NCBI RefSeq assembly: GCF_000154445.1
Contig: NZ_DS499565.1
Reading direction: 5' to 3' (one strand)
DNA length: 64,000 nt
DNA from: Intestinibacter bartlettii
GTDB taxonomy: Bacteria; Bacillota; Clostridia; Peptostreptococcales; Peptostreptococcaceae
How positions within the stretch are numbered: the first letter of the stretch is position 1; each line of letters starts with the position of its first letter. The position numbers and the translations under genes are program-made. Positions 51,317 to 61,210 of the stretch are shown here, one piece after another. The notes under the pieces were generated by a model that worked only from the letters and a program-made list of their open reading frames with translations, searched no databases and was not told the DNA's origin.

Positions 51317-52999
51317 CTAATTAACTATATCTCTCAATATTTTTTCCCATTTTTTGAGCTTATCATAATCATCAAACCAATACTCTTTTAAAAGTGGTAT
51401 TATATCAAACTCAATAACTTCTTCAATATACATATCTATTTCATCTAAACTACATTCTTTAGATATTTCATCGCTAAAAAAATAACTATGACCTATACAG
51501 AATCCTTCACCTAATGAAAAATCTTCTTTTATTTCTTTATTTAATATTTTAATTTTTTCAACTAAATTTATAATTCTTTCGCTTTTAAAACCTTTGATAT
51601 AATCCATAAACCTTTCATTTTCAAAAGCTGGTTTCAAATCAAAGAAACTAAATCTACGTCTAAGTGCATAATCTATCATGGCAATACCTCTATCTGCTGT
51701 ATTCATAATCCCGATTATATAGATATTTTTAGGAACACTAAATTTCTCGTCACCATATGCTAACTTGATAGTTTGAGCTCTATAATTATTTTCTATAAGC
51801 ATCATTAATTCTCCAAATATCTTGCTCAAATTTCCTCTATTGATCTCGTCTATAATAAAGAAATATTTATCATTTGGATTTTGTTCTGCTTTTTTACAGA
51901 AATTATAAAATACACCGTATTTAAGTGCAAATCCTTCTTTACTTGGTTTATATCCCATTATAAAATCTTCGTATGAGTAATTTTGATGAAATTGTACAAA
52001 TTCTATCTTATCATCATCTTTTTGTTCTAAAATAGAATATGCCAAGCGTTTAGATAAAAATGTCTTTCCTATTCCAGGCACTCCAGTAAGTATAATATTT
52101 TTCTTTCTATCTAAAAGTCGAACTAAGAAATTATAATCCTTTTCTGTTATATAAACTTCATCTAAAAAATCTTGTTTTGTATAAATCTCATCACATTCTT
52201 TTATTACATCTTTTTCTTGATTTTTTTCATATTCTCTATAATTTTCTTTTATTAAATCTAAATTGGAATCATCTATATCATTCATTTCTTCTTCAGATTT
52301 AAAATCTAAATTCAGTCTACTGCCAATATATATAATCTCCTCTACAATTAGATGTAGACCATTATCTCCAAAATTTAAACCATTAAATCTACTAAATGCC
52401 ATTTGTACTAACTCTTCATCACTTTTAACAAAGTCCAAAACCCAATCACACATATTGTAATAAGCTTCTAAAATTTCAAAACTTCCTCTTTTAGGGATAT
52501 TGTTATATCCTATTTTGCTTGCAAAAGCTTTAAATTTACCTTCTTTATAAATACAGTATTTTTCGGGAAATCTAAAGAATAAATATGTACTTATAGCATT
52601 TAAATATTGATAATGATTGCTCATATTCTCATTTCCATATTGTTTTAAAAGCATATCAGATGAATCCCTAAAAGAATCAATTCTTCTAGATAAACTTATC
52701 GTCTCATTAAATAAATTTACAAACATCTCTCTTACCATCTCTGGATCTTTTTGTGCAAAGTATAAAATCATATTCTTAGGAAAATAATTTCGAGACGCCA
52801 ATAAGTTTTTACTCTTTGAAAGTGAATTCGAAATCATTTCATAAAAATCTTTTGCGTTTATATCCCAATTTTGTTGAAATGTTTTTATTGTTTCTATTTT
52901 ATAGATTTCATCTAGCGAAATATTTTTTACATTCTTTTTATAATAGGAAATTATATTTCTTAATTTATCTATATCAAGTTTATTTATATTAAAATCCAA
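51317..52999 (-). CDS. mcrB: McrB-type AAA+ GTPase of a type IV restriction system
   Basis: The 560-aa protein has an AAA+ motor at its C-terminus: Walker A GVPGIGKT (306-313), Walker B FFIIDEINRG (D384, E385) and the GTPase-specific MNTADR (N433-D436), the McrB signature. The N-terminal 250 residues, which should choose the DNA target, do not look like the Escherichia coli DUF3578 domain; I recognise only ISTYLFFRFPEKYCIYKEGK as a likely core. So the modification read by the system may differ. The start is TTG at 52999, right after a stop in frame, with a poor ribosome site. Confidence 0.88.
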   Translation of the reverse strand: MDFNINKLDIDKLRNIISYYKKNVKNISLDEIYKIETIKTFQQNWDINAKDFYEMISNSLSKSKNLLASRNYFPKNMILYFAQKDPEMVREMFVNLFNETISLSRRIDSFRDSSDMLLKQYGNENMSNHYQYLNAISTYLFFRFPEKYCIYKEGKFKAFASKIGYNNIPKRGSFEILEAYYNMCDWVLDFVKSDEELVQMAFSRFNGLNFGDNGLHLIVEEIIYIGSRLNLDFKSEEEMNDIDDSNLDLIKENYREYEKNQEKDVIKECDEIYTKQDFLDEVYITEKDYNFLVRLLDRKKNIILTGVPGIGKTFLSKRLAYSILEQKDDDKIEFVQFHQNYSYEDFIMGYKPSKEGFALKYGVFYNFCKKAEQNPNDKYFFIIDEINRGNLSKIFGELMMLIENNYRAQTIKLAYGDEKFSVPKNIYIIGIMNTADRGIAMIDYALRRRFSFFDLKPAFENERFMDYIKGFKSERIINLVEKIKILNKEIKEDFSLGEGFCIGHSYFFSDEISKECSLDEIDMYIEEVIEFDIIPLLKEYWFDDYDKLKKWEKILRDIVN

Positions 53000-53165
53000 T
53001 TAAAATCACAACCTTTATATAACCTTATTATTTCTTATATATCTACAAATATATTAACATATTTATACATATTTCTAATAATTATGCTAAAATAATACCA
53101 TACAAGTAAAAGACAAAAAAGTCTTAATTTCAATATTTTTAAAACAAAATTGGAGGGGATTAAAA

Positions 53166-53810
53166 ATGGAAAGAAATAAACCAAAAGAGATTAGATATGA
53201 TTTATTAGGAGCTAAAGTAGTAGAAAATCTTCAAAAAAGACATTTCGATGCTTATTATTGTCAAACAAAAGAAGATGCTTTAAAAAAAGCTATCGAATTA
53301 ATTCCAGAAGATGATGTTGTATCATGGGGTGGTTCTGTTTCAATAGACGAAATAGGCCTTTTAAATTATGTAAAAGAAAACCGCCAAGTTATAGATAGAG
53401 ATAGTGCAAAATCTCCAGAAGAACGTGTTCACTTAATGAGACAATCTCTTTTATGTGATACTTTTTTAATGAGTACTAATTCTATGACTGAAGATGGCGT
53501 ACTTGTAAACATAGATGGTAACGGAAACCGTGTTGCTGCTCTGTGCTACGGTCCAAAGAGTGTAGTTATGATAGTTGGAGTTAATAAGGTCTGTAAAACA
53601 CTTGATGATGCTATAAGTAGAGCTAGAAATATAGCAGCGCCAATAAATATTCAACGTTTTAACGATTTAAAAACTCCTTGTTATTTAAAAGGGTCTTGTG
53701 CTAATTGCAAGTCTACTGAAAGTATATGCACTCAAGTTGTTATAACTAGAATAAGTAGACCTGTTTCAAAGATAAAAATAGTAGTTGTTGGAGAAGATTT
53801 AGGCTTTTAA
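53166..53810 (+). CDS. LUD-domain protein (LutC/YkgG type)
   Basis: The 214-aa protein has the LUD fold: DALKKAIELIPEDDVVSWGGSVSIDEIGL, MSTNSMTEDGVLVNIDGNGNRVAALCYGP and VVMIVGVNKVCKTLDDAI. LUD proteins take part in lactate oxidation (LutABC) or are uncharacterised. This one is alone, without LutA/LutB, and has a Cys cluster near the end (CYLKGSCANCKSTESIC) that could bind metal or a cluster. GGAGGGG precedes ATG at 53166. A terminator follows. Confidence 0.9.
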   Translation: MERNKPKEIRYDLLGAKVVENLQKRHFDAYYCQTKEDALKKAIELIPEDDVVSWGGSVSIDEIGLLNYVKENRQVIDRDSAKSPEERVHLMRQSLLCDTFLMSTNSMTEDGVLVNIDGNGNRVAALCYGPKSVVMIVGVNKVCKTLDDAISRARNIAAPINIQRFNDLKTPCYLKGSCANCKSTESICTQVVITRISRPVSKIKIVVVGEDLGF

Positions 53811-53886
53811 TATATTTATAGAAAATATTAAAATATAGCAAGTAAAATATTTAAATTCTAAAAACTATTATTAACATATAATTTAT

Positions 53887-53940
53887 AATATTTCATCCAT
53901 ATAATAATATTTAATATTTTTGGATGAAATATTTTTTTTA
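53887..53940 (+). terminator. Terminator of the LUD gene
   Basis: A 13-bp stem AATATTTCATCCA / TGGATGAAATATT with a 21-base loop, followed by TTTTTT, about 75 bases after the stop. Confidence 0.8.
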
Positions 53941-54347
53941 CTATAATTATGATAGTTTTAACAATGAAATAAAAATAAACCGTTTAAGGATATGGGTATA
54001 TTAAGTATAAAAATAAGTTGTTTTGGTATTATAAATATTAAATCTAATATTATATATACTTTAATTTTTTATAAATTTTATAATATATTTTTCGACATTA
54101 TTTTATTAAATATTTATTATATAGTAAGAATACAGAAAATTTTAAATTTAAATTATAATATAGATAAAATTTTAAATTTAAATTATAATATAGATAAGTT
54201 TTGTTAACATATAGAAAAATAATCCTAAATAGGATTATTAGCCTATAGATAAATTAATATTGAATTTATTTTGTGGGTAAAACTATTGTAAACCCTAACG
54301 AGGTCGAGATTCAAATATAAATAAGTTAACAAAACAGAAATATATTC
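53941..54347. other. AT-rich spacer with a tandem 30-bp duplication
   Basis: No supported gene. A 9-bp hairpin (54218-54239, AATAATCCT / AGGATTATT) and a perfect tandem duplication (54136-54195) are the only structures I see. A 71-codon open frame from 53992 is almost all Ile/Asn/Leu/Tyr/Lys and lacks a spaced ribosome site, so I do not call it. Confidence 0.5.
54136..54195. repeat. Perfect tandem duplication of 30 bp
   Basis: Two identical 30-base units lie side by side at 54136-54165 and 54166-54195. Each starts AAAATTTTAAATTTAAATTA and ends ATATAGAT. No further copy is seen. Confidence 0.9.
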
Positions 54348-54359
54348 TTGGAGGATACA

Positions 54360-56522
54360 ATGACAAAAATTTTAAAAGTATTTTACGATGACATCAAAGA
54401 TATATTTACTAATTTTGCTCTTTTAATTGTCGTATTAGCTCTTTGTATTTTACCTTCACTTTATGCATGGTTTAATATTTATGCATCTTGGGATCCATAT
54501 GGAAACACTGGAAACATTCCAATTGCTGTAGTAAATAAAGATAAAGGTACAACTTTGTCTGATAAAAACATAAATGTAGGTGATCAAGTAGTAAAAAAAT
54601 TAAAAGACAACGACGCCCTTGGATGGGAATTTGTAAATTCAGATTATGCTAGAAATGGACTTGAAAACGGAAAATATTATGCAACAATCGAAATCCCAAG
54701 CAATTTTTCAGAGGATTTAGCATCAATCTTATCTAAAAAAACAACAAAAGCTAAAATTATATACTCGGTAAATGAAAAGATAAATGCAATCGCCCCTAAA
54801 ATAACTGATAAAGGCGCTTCATCAATTCAAAGTCAAGTAAATAGTGAATTTATAAAAACTGTTGGTGAAATAGCATTTACTTTACTAAACGATACCGGTG
54901 TAAAATTACAAGAAGAGTTGCCAAAGTTGACAAAAATCGAAACATCTCTGATAGATGTTAAAAATAAGTTTGCAACAATTGATAACACTGTAAAATATGG
55001 CTCTGAATCTATAGAAAAAATGAATGGCGTAATAAATAGCTTAAATAAGAATATGCCTTTAATAGAAAAAACTATTACAACAGCATCTGATTTATCTTCT
55101 GATGCAAGCTCATTTTTACAAAACACACAAAATAATCTAAGTGATTTAGGCCCTATAATAAAAAGAGATTTACAGATTTTAAATAGTGTATCTGCTTCAG
55201 CTGCAAATAGTGCTTCAGCATTGATAGAAGCTATAAATTCAAATTATGAAGATGCACCACAACGTATAGACGACTTAACGTCAAAATTAAATAATTTACA
55301 CAATGTTTCAAGTAACATTGTCGGCCTTTTAACAAAAATAAATCAAATAACAAATGGACAACATTTAAATGATTCTATAAACAAATTAAATACAATAAAT
55401 AGTAAGCTTGAAACTTCAATAAACATTTTAAATACAGTAAAATCTCAAATTGAAGCAAATGAGCAACCATCTTTAACAAAATTAAACAGTATGCTTACAT
55501 TACTAAATGATGTTAATTCTATTACATCAAACTTAGTTAACAACTATGATTCAACTATAAAAAATCCTATAAATAAAATTCTTAATCAAGGTATAGGTGT
55601 TTCTGAAAATGTAGGTGAATTATTAAAAAATGCACAAGCTGAAATACCTAAAGTCAAAAGCTTATTAGCTAGCCTTTCAGGATTTTCAGAAAATGCAGAA
55701 GGTACTATAGCTCTTGCAAATGAAAAAATTCCTGAAGCAAAAGCTATATTAAATGATTTCATAGATGCTATAAGCAAAATAAACAACAGTGAAGATACAA
55801 AAGATCTTATAAACTTCTTAAAAAATGATGTCATGATCAATGTAGATTTCTTGAAATCTCCTGTTGATATAGTTCAAAAAACTATATATCCTATGACTAA
55901 TTACGGTGCTTCAATGACACCTTTTTATACTACACTTTGCCTTTGGGTTGGTATATTACTTTTAACATCACTTTTAACTACAGAAGTTCATGTTAAAGGT
56001 GAAGATGACGACGAATATAAACCTTACCAAGTTTATCTAGGTAGAGGACTTACATTCTTATCAATAGCACTTATACAGGCATTGATTGTAAGTCTTGGAA
56101 ATATATTTATACTTAAGGTTCATATGGATAATCCACTCTTATTTACGATGATAGCCTTATTTGTAAGTGCGGTATTTAACTTTATAGTATATTCATTGGT
56201 ATCTATATTTGGAAATATAGGAAAAGCCGTTGGTGTAATTTTACTTGTTCTTCAAGTAGCTGGTTCCGGTGGTACATTCCCTATACAAGTAACTCCAAAG
56301 TTCTTCCAAATGATATATCCATTCTTGCCATTTACTTATGGTATTTCGGCAATGAGGGAAGCAATTGGAGGAGTATATATGCCTAATTTAACTAGAGACA
56401 TAAGCGTATTATTAATATTCCTTATATTATCAATTGTTATAAATATATTCTTAAAGGCACCAATTAATAAATTATTCCATAAATTTATTTCTAAATTAGA
56501 AGGCAGTCGTTTAACTGAATAA
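54360..56522 (+). CDS. YhgE/Pip-family membrane protein
   Basis: The 720-aa protein has one N-terminal span (about 22-42, LLIVVLALCILPSLYAWFNI), the Pip signature just after (ASWDPYGNTGNIPIAVVNKD), a long helical/coiled extracellular part (about 150-500, SxxDxLxNK-rich), and about six C-terminal spans with an ABC-2 permease look (VSAVFNFIVYSLVSIFGNIG). Family members include phage-infection and secretion-related (type VII) proteins. A TTG at 54348 is within the ribosome site GGAGGAT; ATG at 54360 is the start. Confidence 0.88.
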   Translation: MTKILKVFYDDIKDIFTNFALLIVVLALCILPSLYAWFNIYASWDPYGNTGNIPIAVVNKDKGTTLSDKNINVGDQVVKKLKDNDALGWEFVNSDYARNGLENGKYYATIEIPSNFSEDLASILSKKTTKAKIIYSVNEKINAIAPKITDKGASSIQSQVNSEFIKTVGEIAFTLLNDTGVKLQEELPKLTKIETSLIDVKNKFATIDNTVKYGSESIEKMNGVINSLNKNMPLIEKTITTASDLSSDASSFLQNTQNNLSDLGPIIKRDLQILNSVSASAANSASALIEAINSNYEDAPQRIDDLTSKLNNLHNVSSNIVGLLTKINQITNGQHLNDSINKLNTINSKLETSINILNTVKSQIEANEQPSLTKLNSMLTLLNDVNSITSNLVNNYDSTIKNPINKILNQGIGVSENVGELLKNAQAEIPKVKSLLASLSGFSENAEGTIALANEKIPEAKAILNDFIDAISKINNSEDTKDLINFLKNDVMINVDFLKSPVDIVQKTIYPMTNYGASMTPFYTTLCLWVGILLLTSLLTTEVHVKGEDDDEYKPYQVYLGRGLTFLSIALIQALIVSLGNIFILKVHMDNPLLFTMIALFVSAVFNFIVYSLVSIFGNIGKAVGVILLVLQVAGSGGTFPIQVTPKFFQMIYPFLPFTYGISAMREAIGGVYMPNLTRDISVLLIFLILSIVINIFLKAPINKLFHKFISKLEGSRLTE

Positions 56523-56529
56523 TTTGCAT

Positions 56530-56559
56530 AAAAAAAGGATGAGTTTATCATCCTTTTTT
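56530..56559. terminator. Bidirectional terminator after the Pip gene
   Basis: Stem AAAAAAGGATGA / TCATCCTTTTTT with a 5-base loop between converging genes. Confidence 0.9.
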
Positions 56560-56562
56560 TAT

Positions 56563-56775
56563 TTAATCTATTTTCTTACACCATTTATAGCTCACATAGA
56601 ATTTTCCATCTACTAAACCACTTTTTGGATTTACTACTTTAATTCTTTTTTTGTCATACTTATGCCCAAAGTTTTTTTCTATAGTCGTAAGTTTTCCTTG
56701 TGTTTTAAGAACATCTTCAAAGTATTTCTCTTTAATAAAAATATATTTTAAATTTTTATCAAGTTCTAAACTCAT
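56563..56775 (-). CDS. Hypothetical 70-aa protein
   Basis: A short basic protein (KYFEDVLKTQGKLTTIEKNF, DKKRIKVVNPKSGLVDGKFY) without signal or membrane span. GGGGGG precedes ATG at 56775 and a terminator follows, so it is probably a real gene. No family recognised; the compact mix of helix and strand with conserved-looking Gly/Tyr could suit a small nucleic-acid-binding domain. Confidence 0.6.
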   Translation of the reverse strand: MSLELDKNLKYIFIKEKYFEDVLKTQGKLTTIEKNFGHKYDKKRIKVVNPKSGLVDGKFYVSYKWCKKID

Positions 56776-56833
56776 ACAAATCCCCCCTAGATTACATATA
56801 AAATTCTTTCTTATATCTTAATTATACATCAAA

Positions 56834-56876
56834 AAAGCACAATCTAATTATATATTATATAGTTAGATTGTGCTTT
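56834..56876 (-). terminator. Terminator after the symporter gene
   Basis: A 14-bp stem AAAGCACAATCTAA / TTAGATTGTGCTTT, extended by AT pairs, then TTTTTTG on the minus strand. Confidence 0.88.
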
Positions 56877-56899
56877 CATATTATATTAACTTATTTTTA

Positions 56900-58399
56900 T
56901 TAACAATTTCTATTTAATTCTCTAACCTTTTCAAATTCATCTTGGATTTCTTGTGATGGTTCTTGTCCAAATTTACTTACTAAATAAATTGCTATTGCTG
57001 ATAATATAAATCCAGGAACTATTTCGTATAGACTAAATATTCCACCATACATATTGCCCAAATTTCTCCAAATTATTGCAACTAAACCACCAGTTACTAT
57101 ACCTGCTATAGCACCATTCCTAGAAGTCTTTTTATAGAATAATGAGAATAACATTATTGGTCCAAATGTAGCACCAAATCCTGCCCATGCATTTTCAACA
57201 AGACCTAAAACTGTATTATTTGGATTTAATGCTATAAGTATAGCTATTATAGAAACCCCCATAACAGTAAGACGGCTTACCATCATCAATTCTTTATCAC
57301 TTGCATTTGGTCTAATTTTAGCTTTATAGAAGTCTTCTGTTATTGCTGAAGCTGTAACTAATAGTTGAGAATCTGCTGTACTCATTACTGCTGCAAGTAT
57401 TGCTGCTAAGAATACACCTGCTATAATAAGCGGGAATATCTTCATAACCATTAATATATAAACAGTTTCTCCAGATGAGTTGCTTAAATCTTGTGTTAAG
57501 AATACTCTACCTAATAAACCAACTAAAGTAGCTGCTGTTAAAGAGAATATTACCCATACCATAGCTATTAATCTTGATTTTTTAATACTTTTTGCATCAT
57601 CTATACCCATAAATCTAACTAATATATGAGGTTGTCCAAAATACCCAAGTCCCCAAGCAAGAGATGATATAACTGTTATCATTGCAATATGTGTACCATC
57701 TATTGTTATAAATGGATTTAGCATATTTACATTTACAGCTTCAATTCTGGCTATTGTAGCATCTATCCCTCCCATGCTAACTACTGCAGCACATGGAACT
57801 ATTACAATTGCCACAAACATTAAAATACCTTGAACTAAATCTGTCCAACATACTGCGAAAAATCCACCAGCAAAAGTATAAGATACAACAACTACAGCAC
57901 ATATTAATAAAGCTACTGTATAATCTATGCCGAATACTGTTGAGAATAATTTTCCCCCAGAAACAAATGCAGATGCAGTATATACTAAGAAGAATATTAA
58001 TATAAATAATGAGCTTACTATTCTAAGTATATTTTGATCGTCTCTATATCTATTTCCTAAAAACTGCGGGATTGTTATTGCATTACATGCTTCAGTATAA
58101 TTTCTAAGTCTTTTAGCGACTAACTTCCAATTAAGATAAGTACCAATTGTTAATCCTAATGCAATCCATCCTGCTTCTAATCCTGCAATATATGCAGCCC
58201 CTGGTAGCCCCATCAACATCCAACCACTCATATCTGATGCTTGAGCACTAAGAGATACTACCCAACTTCCTAATTTTCTTCCACCTAAAAAGTAATCTTC
58301 TGTATTACTAGTTTTTTTGTATGCCATAAGTCCAATTGCAAGCATCATAACTAAGTATAAAACAAAAATTACTATTATGGTAAGATTGCTTTCTACCAA
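56900..58399 (-). CDS. putP: Sodium/proline symporter, SSS family
   Basis: The 499-aa protein has about 13 spans and the PutP marks SAQASDMSGWMLMGLPGAAYIAGL, GLTIGTYLNWKLVAKRLRNYTE, ITIPQFLGNRYRDD and ALAWGLGYFGQPHILVRFM-type ISSLAWGLGYFGQPHI. These regions hold the Na+ site and the substrate site in PutP. Upstream codons to 58423 are in frame, but GGGGGG seven bases before TTG at 58399 sets the start. No putA or regulator gene is adjacent. Substrate could be proline or a related compound. Confidence 0.9.
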   Translation of the reverse strand: MVESNLTIIVIFVLYLVMMLAIGLMAYKKTSNTEDYFLGGRKLGSWVVSLSAQASDMSGWMLMGLPGAAYIAGLEAGWIALGLTIGTYLNWKLVAKRLRNYTEACNAITIPQFLGNRYRDDQNILRIVSSLFILIFFLVYTASAFVSGGKLFSTVFGIDYTVALLICAVVVVSYTFAGGFFAVCWTDLVQGILMFVAIVIVPCAAVVSMGGIDATIARIEAVNVNMLNPFITIDGTHIAMITVISSLAWGLGYFGQPHILVRFMGIDDAKSIKKSRLIAMVWVIFSLTAATLVGLLGRVFLTQDLSNSSGETVYILMVMKIFPLIIAGVFLAAILAAVMSTADSQLLVTASAITEDFYKAKIRPNASDKELMMVSRLTVMGVSIIAILIALNPNNTVLGLVENAWAGFGATFGPIMLFSLFYKKTSRNGAIAGIVTGGLVAIIWRNLGNMYGGIFSLYEIVPGFILSAIAIYLVSKFGQEPSQEIQDEFEKVRELNRNC

Positions 58400-58544
58400 A
58401 CTCTTTCCCCCCTGACATGACAATTATCCTAAATTTATATCCATTTCTACTTTTTTGGATAATTATTCCATTATATTTGCATAAATATAATATAATATTA
58501 AGACTGTAAATAGTCAATAGTTTAATTTTTAGCCAATAACATAA

Positions 58545-58577
58545 AATTAGAGGTGAAATATAATTCACCCCTAATTT
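58545..58577 (-). terminator. Hairpin after the heptad-repeat protein gene
   Basis: Stem AAATTAGAGGTGAA / TTCACCCCTAATTT (one A-C mismatch) with a 5-6-base loop, 44 bases after the stop; the T-run on the minus strand is short (TTTTATG). Confidence 0.6.
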
Positions 58578-58620
58578 CAATAGTGTATAATATTTAATAA
58601 TTTAAAAAGCTATTTTAATT

Positions 58621-61155
58621 TTATTTACCAAATAAACTTTTTATCCAATCCCATAAGCCTTGTTTTTCTTGTGTATTATCATTAGTAGTTTCTTTAGTGT
58701 TATCTTCTTTGTTGCTTTCTTCTGATGAATCTTGAACTTTTAATACAAATCTTACTTTACCATTCATTTCATCGTCATTTATTCCTGAATAGTTATTGTA
58801 ATCTTCTGCTGCATTTACTAATTCATCTTTGACTTCTGTTATATTGTCAACTTCTGATAATAATTCATTTCCTTTATCATTTAATTCGTCAAGACCTTCT
58901 GTTTTTAGTTTTTTAGCTCCATCATATAAATCATTACTTCCATTTGCTAAAGTTGATATACCATCTTTTATTTGTGTAGAGCTACTATTTAATGTTGAAG
59001 ATCCATTTTTAAGTTTATCAACACCACTTGTTAAAGTACTCGCTCCACTTACTAATTTGCCTGTTCCTGCTGATAATTGTTTACTTCCTGAGTAAGCACT
59101 TTGTGTTGCACTTGATAATTTACTACTTCCTGATTGTAATTCTCCACCTGCTGATGCGAATTTATTTAAATTTGTTCCAAATGTTTGTGAACCACTTACT
59201 AAACTTGAAGATCCACTCTTAAGCTTTTCTACACCGCTTGTTAAACTACTTGCTCCACTTACTAATTTGCCTGTTCCTGCTGATAATTTACTACTTCCTG
59301 CATATGCACTTTGTGTTGCATCTGCTAATTTTGAAGAAGAATCATTAAGTGTGCTTCCAGCTCCTGCAAATTGACCTAATTTAGAATTAAATTGTGATGA
59401 TCCATCTTTAATATTAGATAATCCAGATTTTAAATCAGATGCTCCATTAGATGCAGATTTTATTCCACCTTTAACAGATTTAAGTCCATCTTCTTGTTTA
59501 GATGCTACAGTTTTTAATCCAGAACTTATTTGATTTAAACTAGATGCAGCTTTATTTAATTGGCTAGATTGTTCTTTTAAACTGCCTCCTAATTGTTTTA
59601 TTTGTGCTGCAAGTTCAGTATCACCATCTGCTGCTGCTTTTTGAGCTAAAGCAGTTATTTGAGCTTCAAGTTCACTAGAATCTGAAGATGATAACTTAGA
59701 AGAAACTTGAGAAACTGAATCTGCTAATGAATCTACTTTACTTGTAGAACTTATTAAACTATCTACTCCATCACCTAATTGATTTAATCCACTATTTAAA
59801 CTACTTGCTCCTTTATATGCAGAAGATATACCATTATCTATATTGTCATATGCGCTATCTAAGCTATTTGCACTGCTTACATAGTTTTTAACACCACTTG
59901 CAAATTTATTTTGTGATGAACTTAATTCTTTAAGACCGCTATTTAAAGAACTAGCACCACTATCTAATGCTGGTAAATTATCTGTAAGTTGTTTTGCTCC
60001 ACTACTTAATGAGCTTATTCCATTATCTAAAGAAGTTATTCCTGATGCTAATTGTGAATATCCTGAATTTAATTTATTTGCACTGCTTGTATAAGTAGAT
60101 ATTCCTGAATTTAAATTTTTTTGTCCTTCATTTATTTGTTTTAATCCATTTTCTAAGCTTACTGCACCATTATTTAATGTTGGTAAATTGCTAGCTAATG
60201 TATCTGCTCCACTTTTTAATGTTCCGATACCATTATCTAATGTTTTCACACCATCATCAAATTGGCTATATTTTGAGTTAAGAGTATCAGTACCATCTGC
60301 TACTTTCTTTGCTCCATCTACTAAATCTGCTCCACCATCTTGTAGTTTTTGTAATGAATCTTTTAATTCGCTAAAGTCCATATCATCATCTATATCTTCT
60401 AATGTAGAAGTTATATCACTAGTTACAGCAAACATTATAGTAGGTATTTTGAAATTAGTTGTATTACCTGTTATAACCATTTCATCTTTTAAGTTTAAAT
60501 AACTATTTAAATCATCACTTAAATCTAGAGATTGACTTAATCCTGGTAATGATACAAATGTTATAGATGCGTTGCTTCCTTCATCTAACATTGTTCCAGC
60601 ACTAGTTTCAATATCTTTAAAATTATCTCTATCTAGTAAAACTTCGCCGGCAGCTAAAAATGGAGTATATATTATTCTAGTTTTGCCGTCTATTTTAACA
60701 CTCTTTTTGATATTGTTTTTTAATTTTATAGTTATTTTAAAGTCTCCACTTTTACCTTTAATATCTTTTGGATTTACTTCTTTTCCGTTTAATTCATATT
60801 TAATACTTACGTTAACTGGTAATTTTTCAGTACTTTCACCTTGATAATATAAATCGTCTCCACTAATACTCCAATTTACACTATCACCACTTATAGTTGG
60901 TTTTTCGTCCCCTTTTATATTTTTTATATTAGTCAATTTACTTACATCTTGTATATTTCCTAATGATGAATCACTTTTAATCCAGTCTGAAACTATATTC
61001 TTTGTTACATTTCCGTTTTCATCTAATAAAGAATATACAGTTTCATCTTTAGTAATTTTTTTATCATTTTGTGCAAATACACAAGTACTATTTGCTGCAA
61101 CTAATGCTACTGTTGCTAAAGCTATTGATTTCTTTTTAATATTTTTATTATACAT
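58621..61155 (-). CDS. Secreted X-X-X-Leu-X-X-Gly heptad-repeat protein
   Basis: An 844-aa protein with a signal peptide (about 1-28, ending CVFAQ), a 200-residue mixed N-terminal domain (VNWSISGDDLYYQGES, FLAAGEVLLDRDNF), then about 500 residues of XXXLXXG heptads (LSSGAKQLTDNLPALDSGAS, LNSGLKQL) forming long helical repeats, and a Ser/Glu/Asn tail ending WDWIKSLFGK. There is no C-terminal membrane span. Such repeats also occur in YhgE/Pip proteins. The gene lies 55 bases after the MMPL gene on the same strand, so the two probably form a system. AGGAGG-like GGGGGAGG precedes ATG at 61155. Confidence 0.85.
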   Translation of the reverse strand: MYNKNIKKKSIALATVALVAANSTCVFAQNDKKITKDETVYSLLDENGNVTKNIVSDWIKSDSSLGNIQDVSKLTNIKNIKGDEKPTISGDSVNWSISGDDLYYQGESTEKLPVNVSIKYELNGKEVNPKDIKGKSGDFKITIKLKNNIKKSVKIDGKTRIIYTPFLAAGEVLLDRDNFKDIETSAGTMLDEGSNASITFVSLPGLSQSLDLSDDLNSYLNLKDEMVITGNTTNFKIPTIMFAVTSDITSTLEDIDDDMDFSELKDSLQKLQDGGADLVDGAKKVADGTDTLNSKYSQFDDGVKTLDNGIGTLKSGADTLASNLPTLNNGAVSLENGLKQINEGQKNLNSGISTYTSSANKLNSGYSQLASGITSLDNGISSLSSGAKQLTDNLPALDSGASSLNSGLKELSSSQNKFASGVKNYVSSANSLDSAYDNIDNGISSAYKGASSLNSGLNQLGDGVDSLISSTSKVDSLADSVSQVSSKLSSSDSSELEAQITALAQKAAADGDTELAAQIKQLGGSLKEQSSQLNKAASSLNQISSGLKTVASKQEDGLKSVKGGIKSASNGASDLKSGLSNIKDGSSQFNSKLGQFAGAGSTLNDSSSKLADATQSAYAGSSKLSAGTGKLVSGASSLTSGVEKLKSGSSSLVSGSQTFGTNLNKFASAGGELQSGSSKLSSATQSAYSGSKQLSAGTGKLVSGASTLTSGVDKLKNGSSTLNSSSTQIKDGISTLANGSNDLYDGAKKLKTEGLDELNDKGNELLSEVDNITEVKDELVNAAEDYNNYSGINDDEMNGKVRFVLKVQDSSEESNKEDNTKETTNDNTQEKQGLWDWIKSLFGK

Positions 61156-61210
61156 ACAAATCCTCCCCCATTAGTTAATGGCTGTTATATTATCTATTAT
61201 TATTAAATTC

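Noticed and set aside
53992..54207. A 71-codon open frame on the plus strand
   Set aside because: Composition is almost only Ile, Asn, Leu, Tyr, Lys and Phe, as expected of AT-rich non-coding DNA; the ribosome-like AAGGA is one base from the ATG; it contains the tandem duplication.
54240..54347. A tRNA-like segment (GAGGTCGAGATTCAAAT)
   Set aside because: It resembles a T-arm only loosely, and no acceptor, D or anticodon arms can be drawn around it.
58308..58580. A 90-codon frame overlapping the start of the symporter gene
   Set aside because: It overlaps the putP start in another frame and its product is not protein-like.
58900..60300. Periodic repeats that could suggest a CRISPR array or satellite
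   Set aside because: The periodicity comes from heptad codons of a secreted protein; there are no identical repeats with unique spacers.
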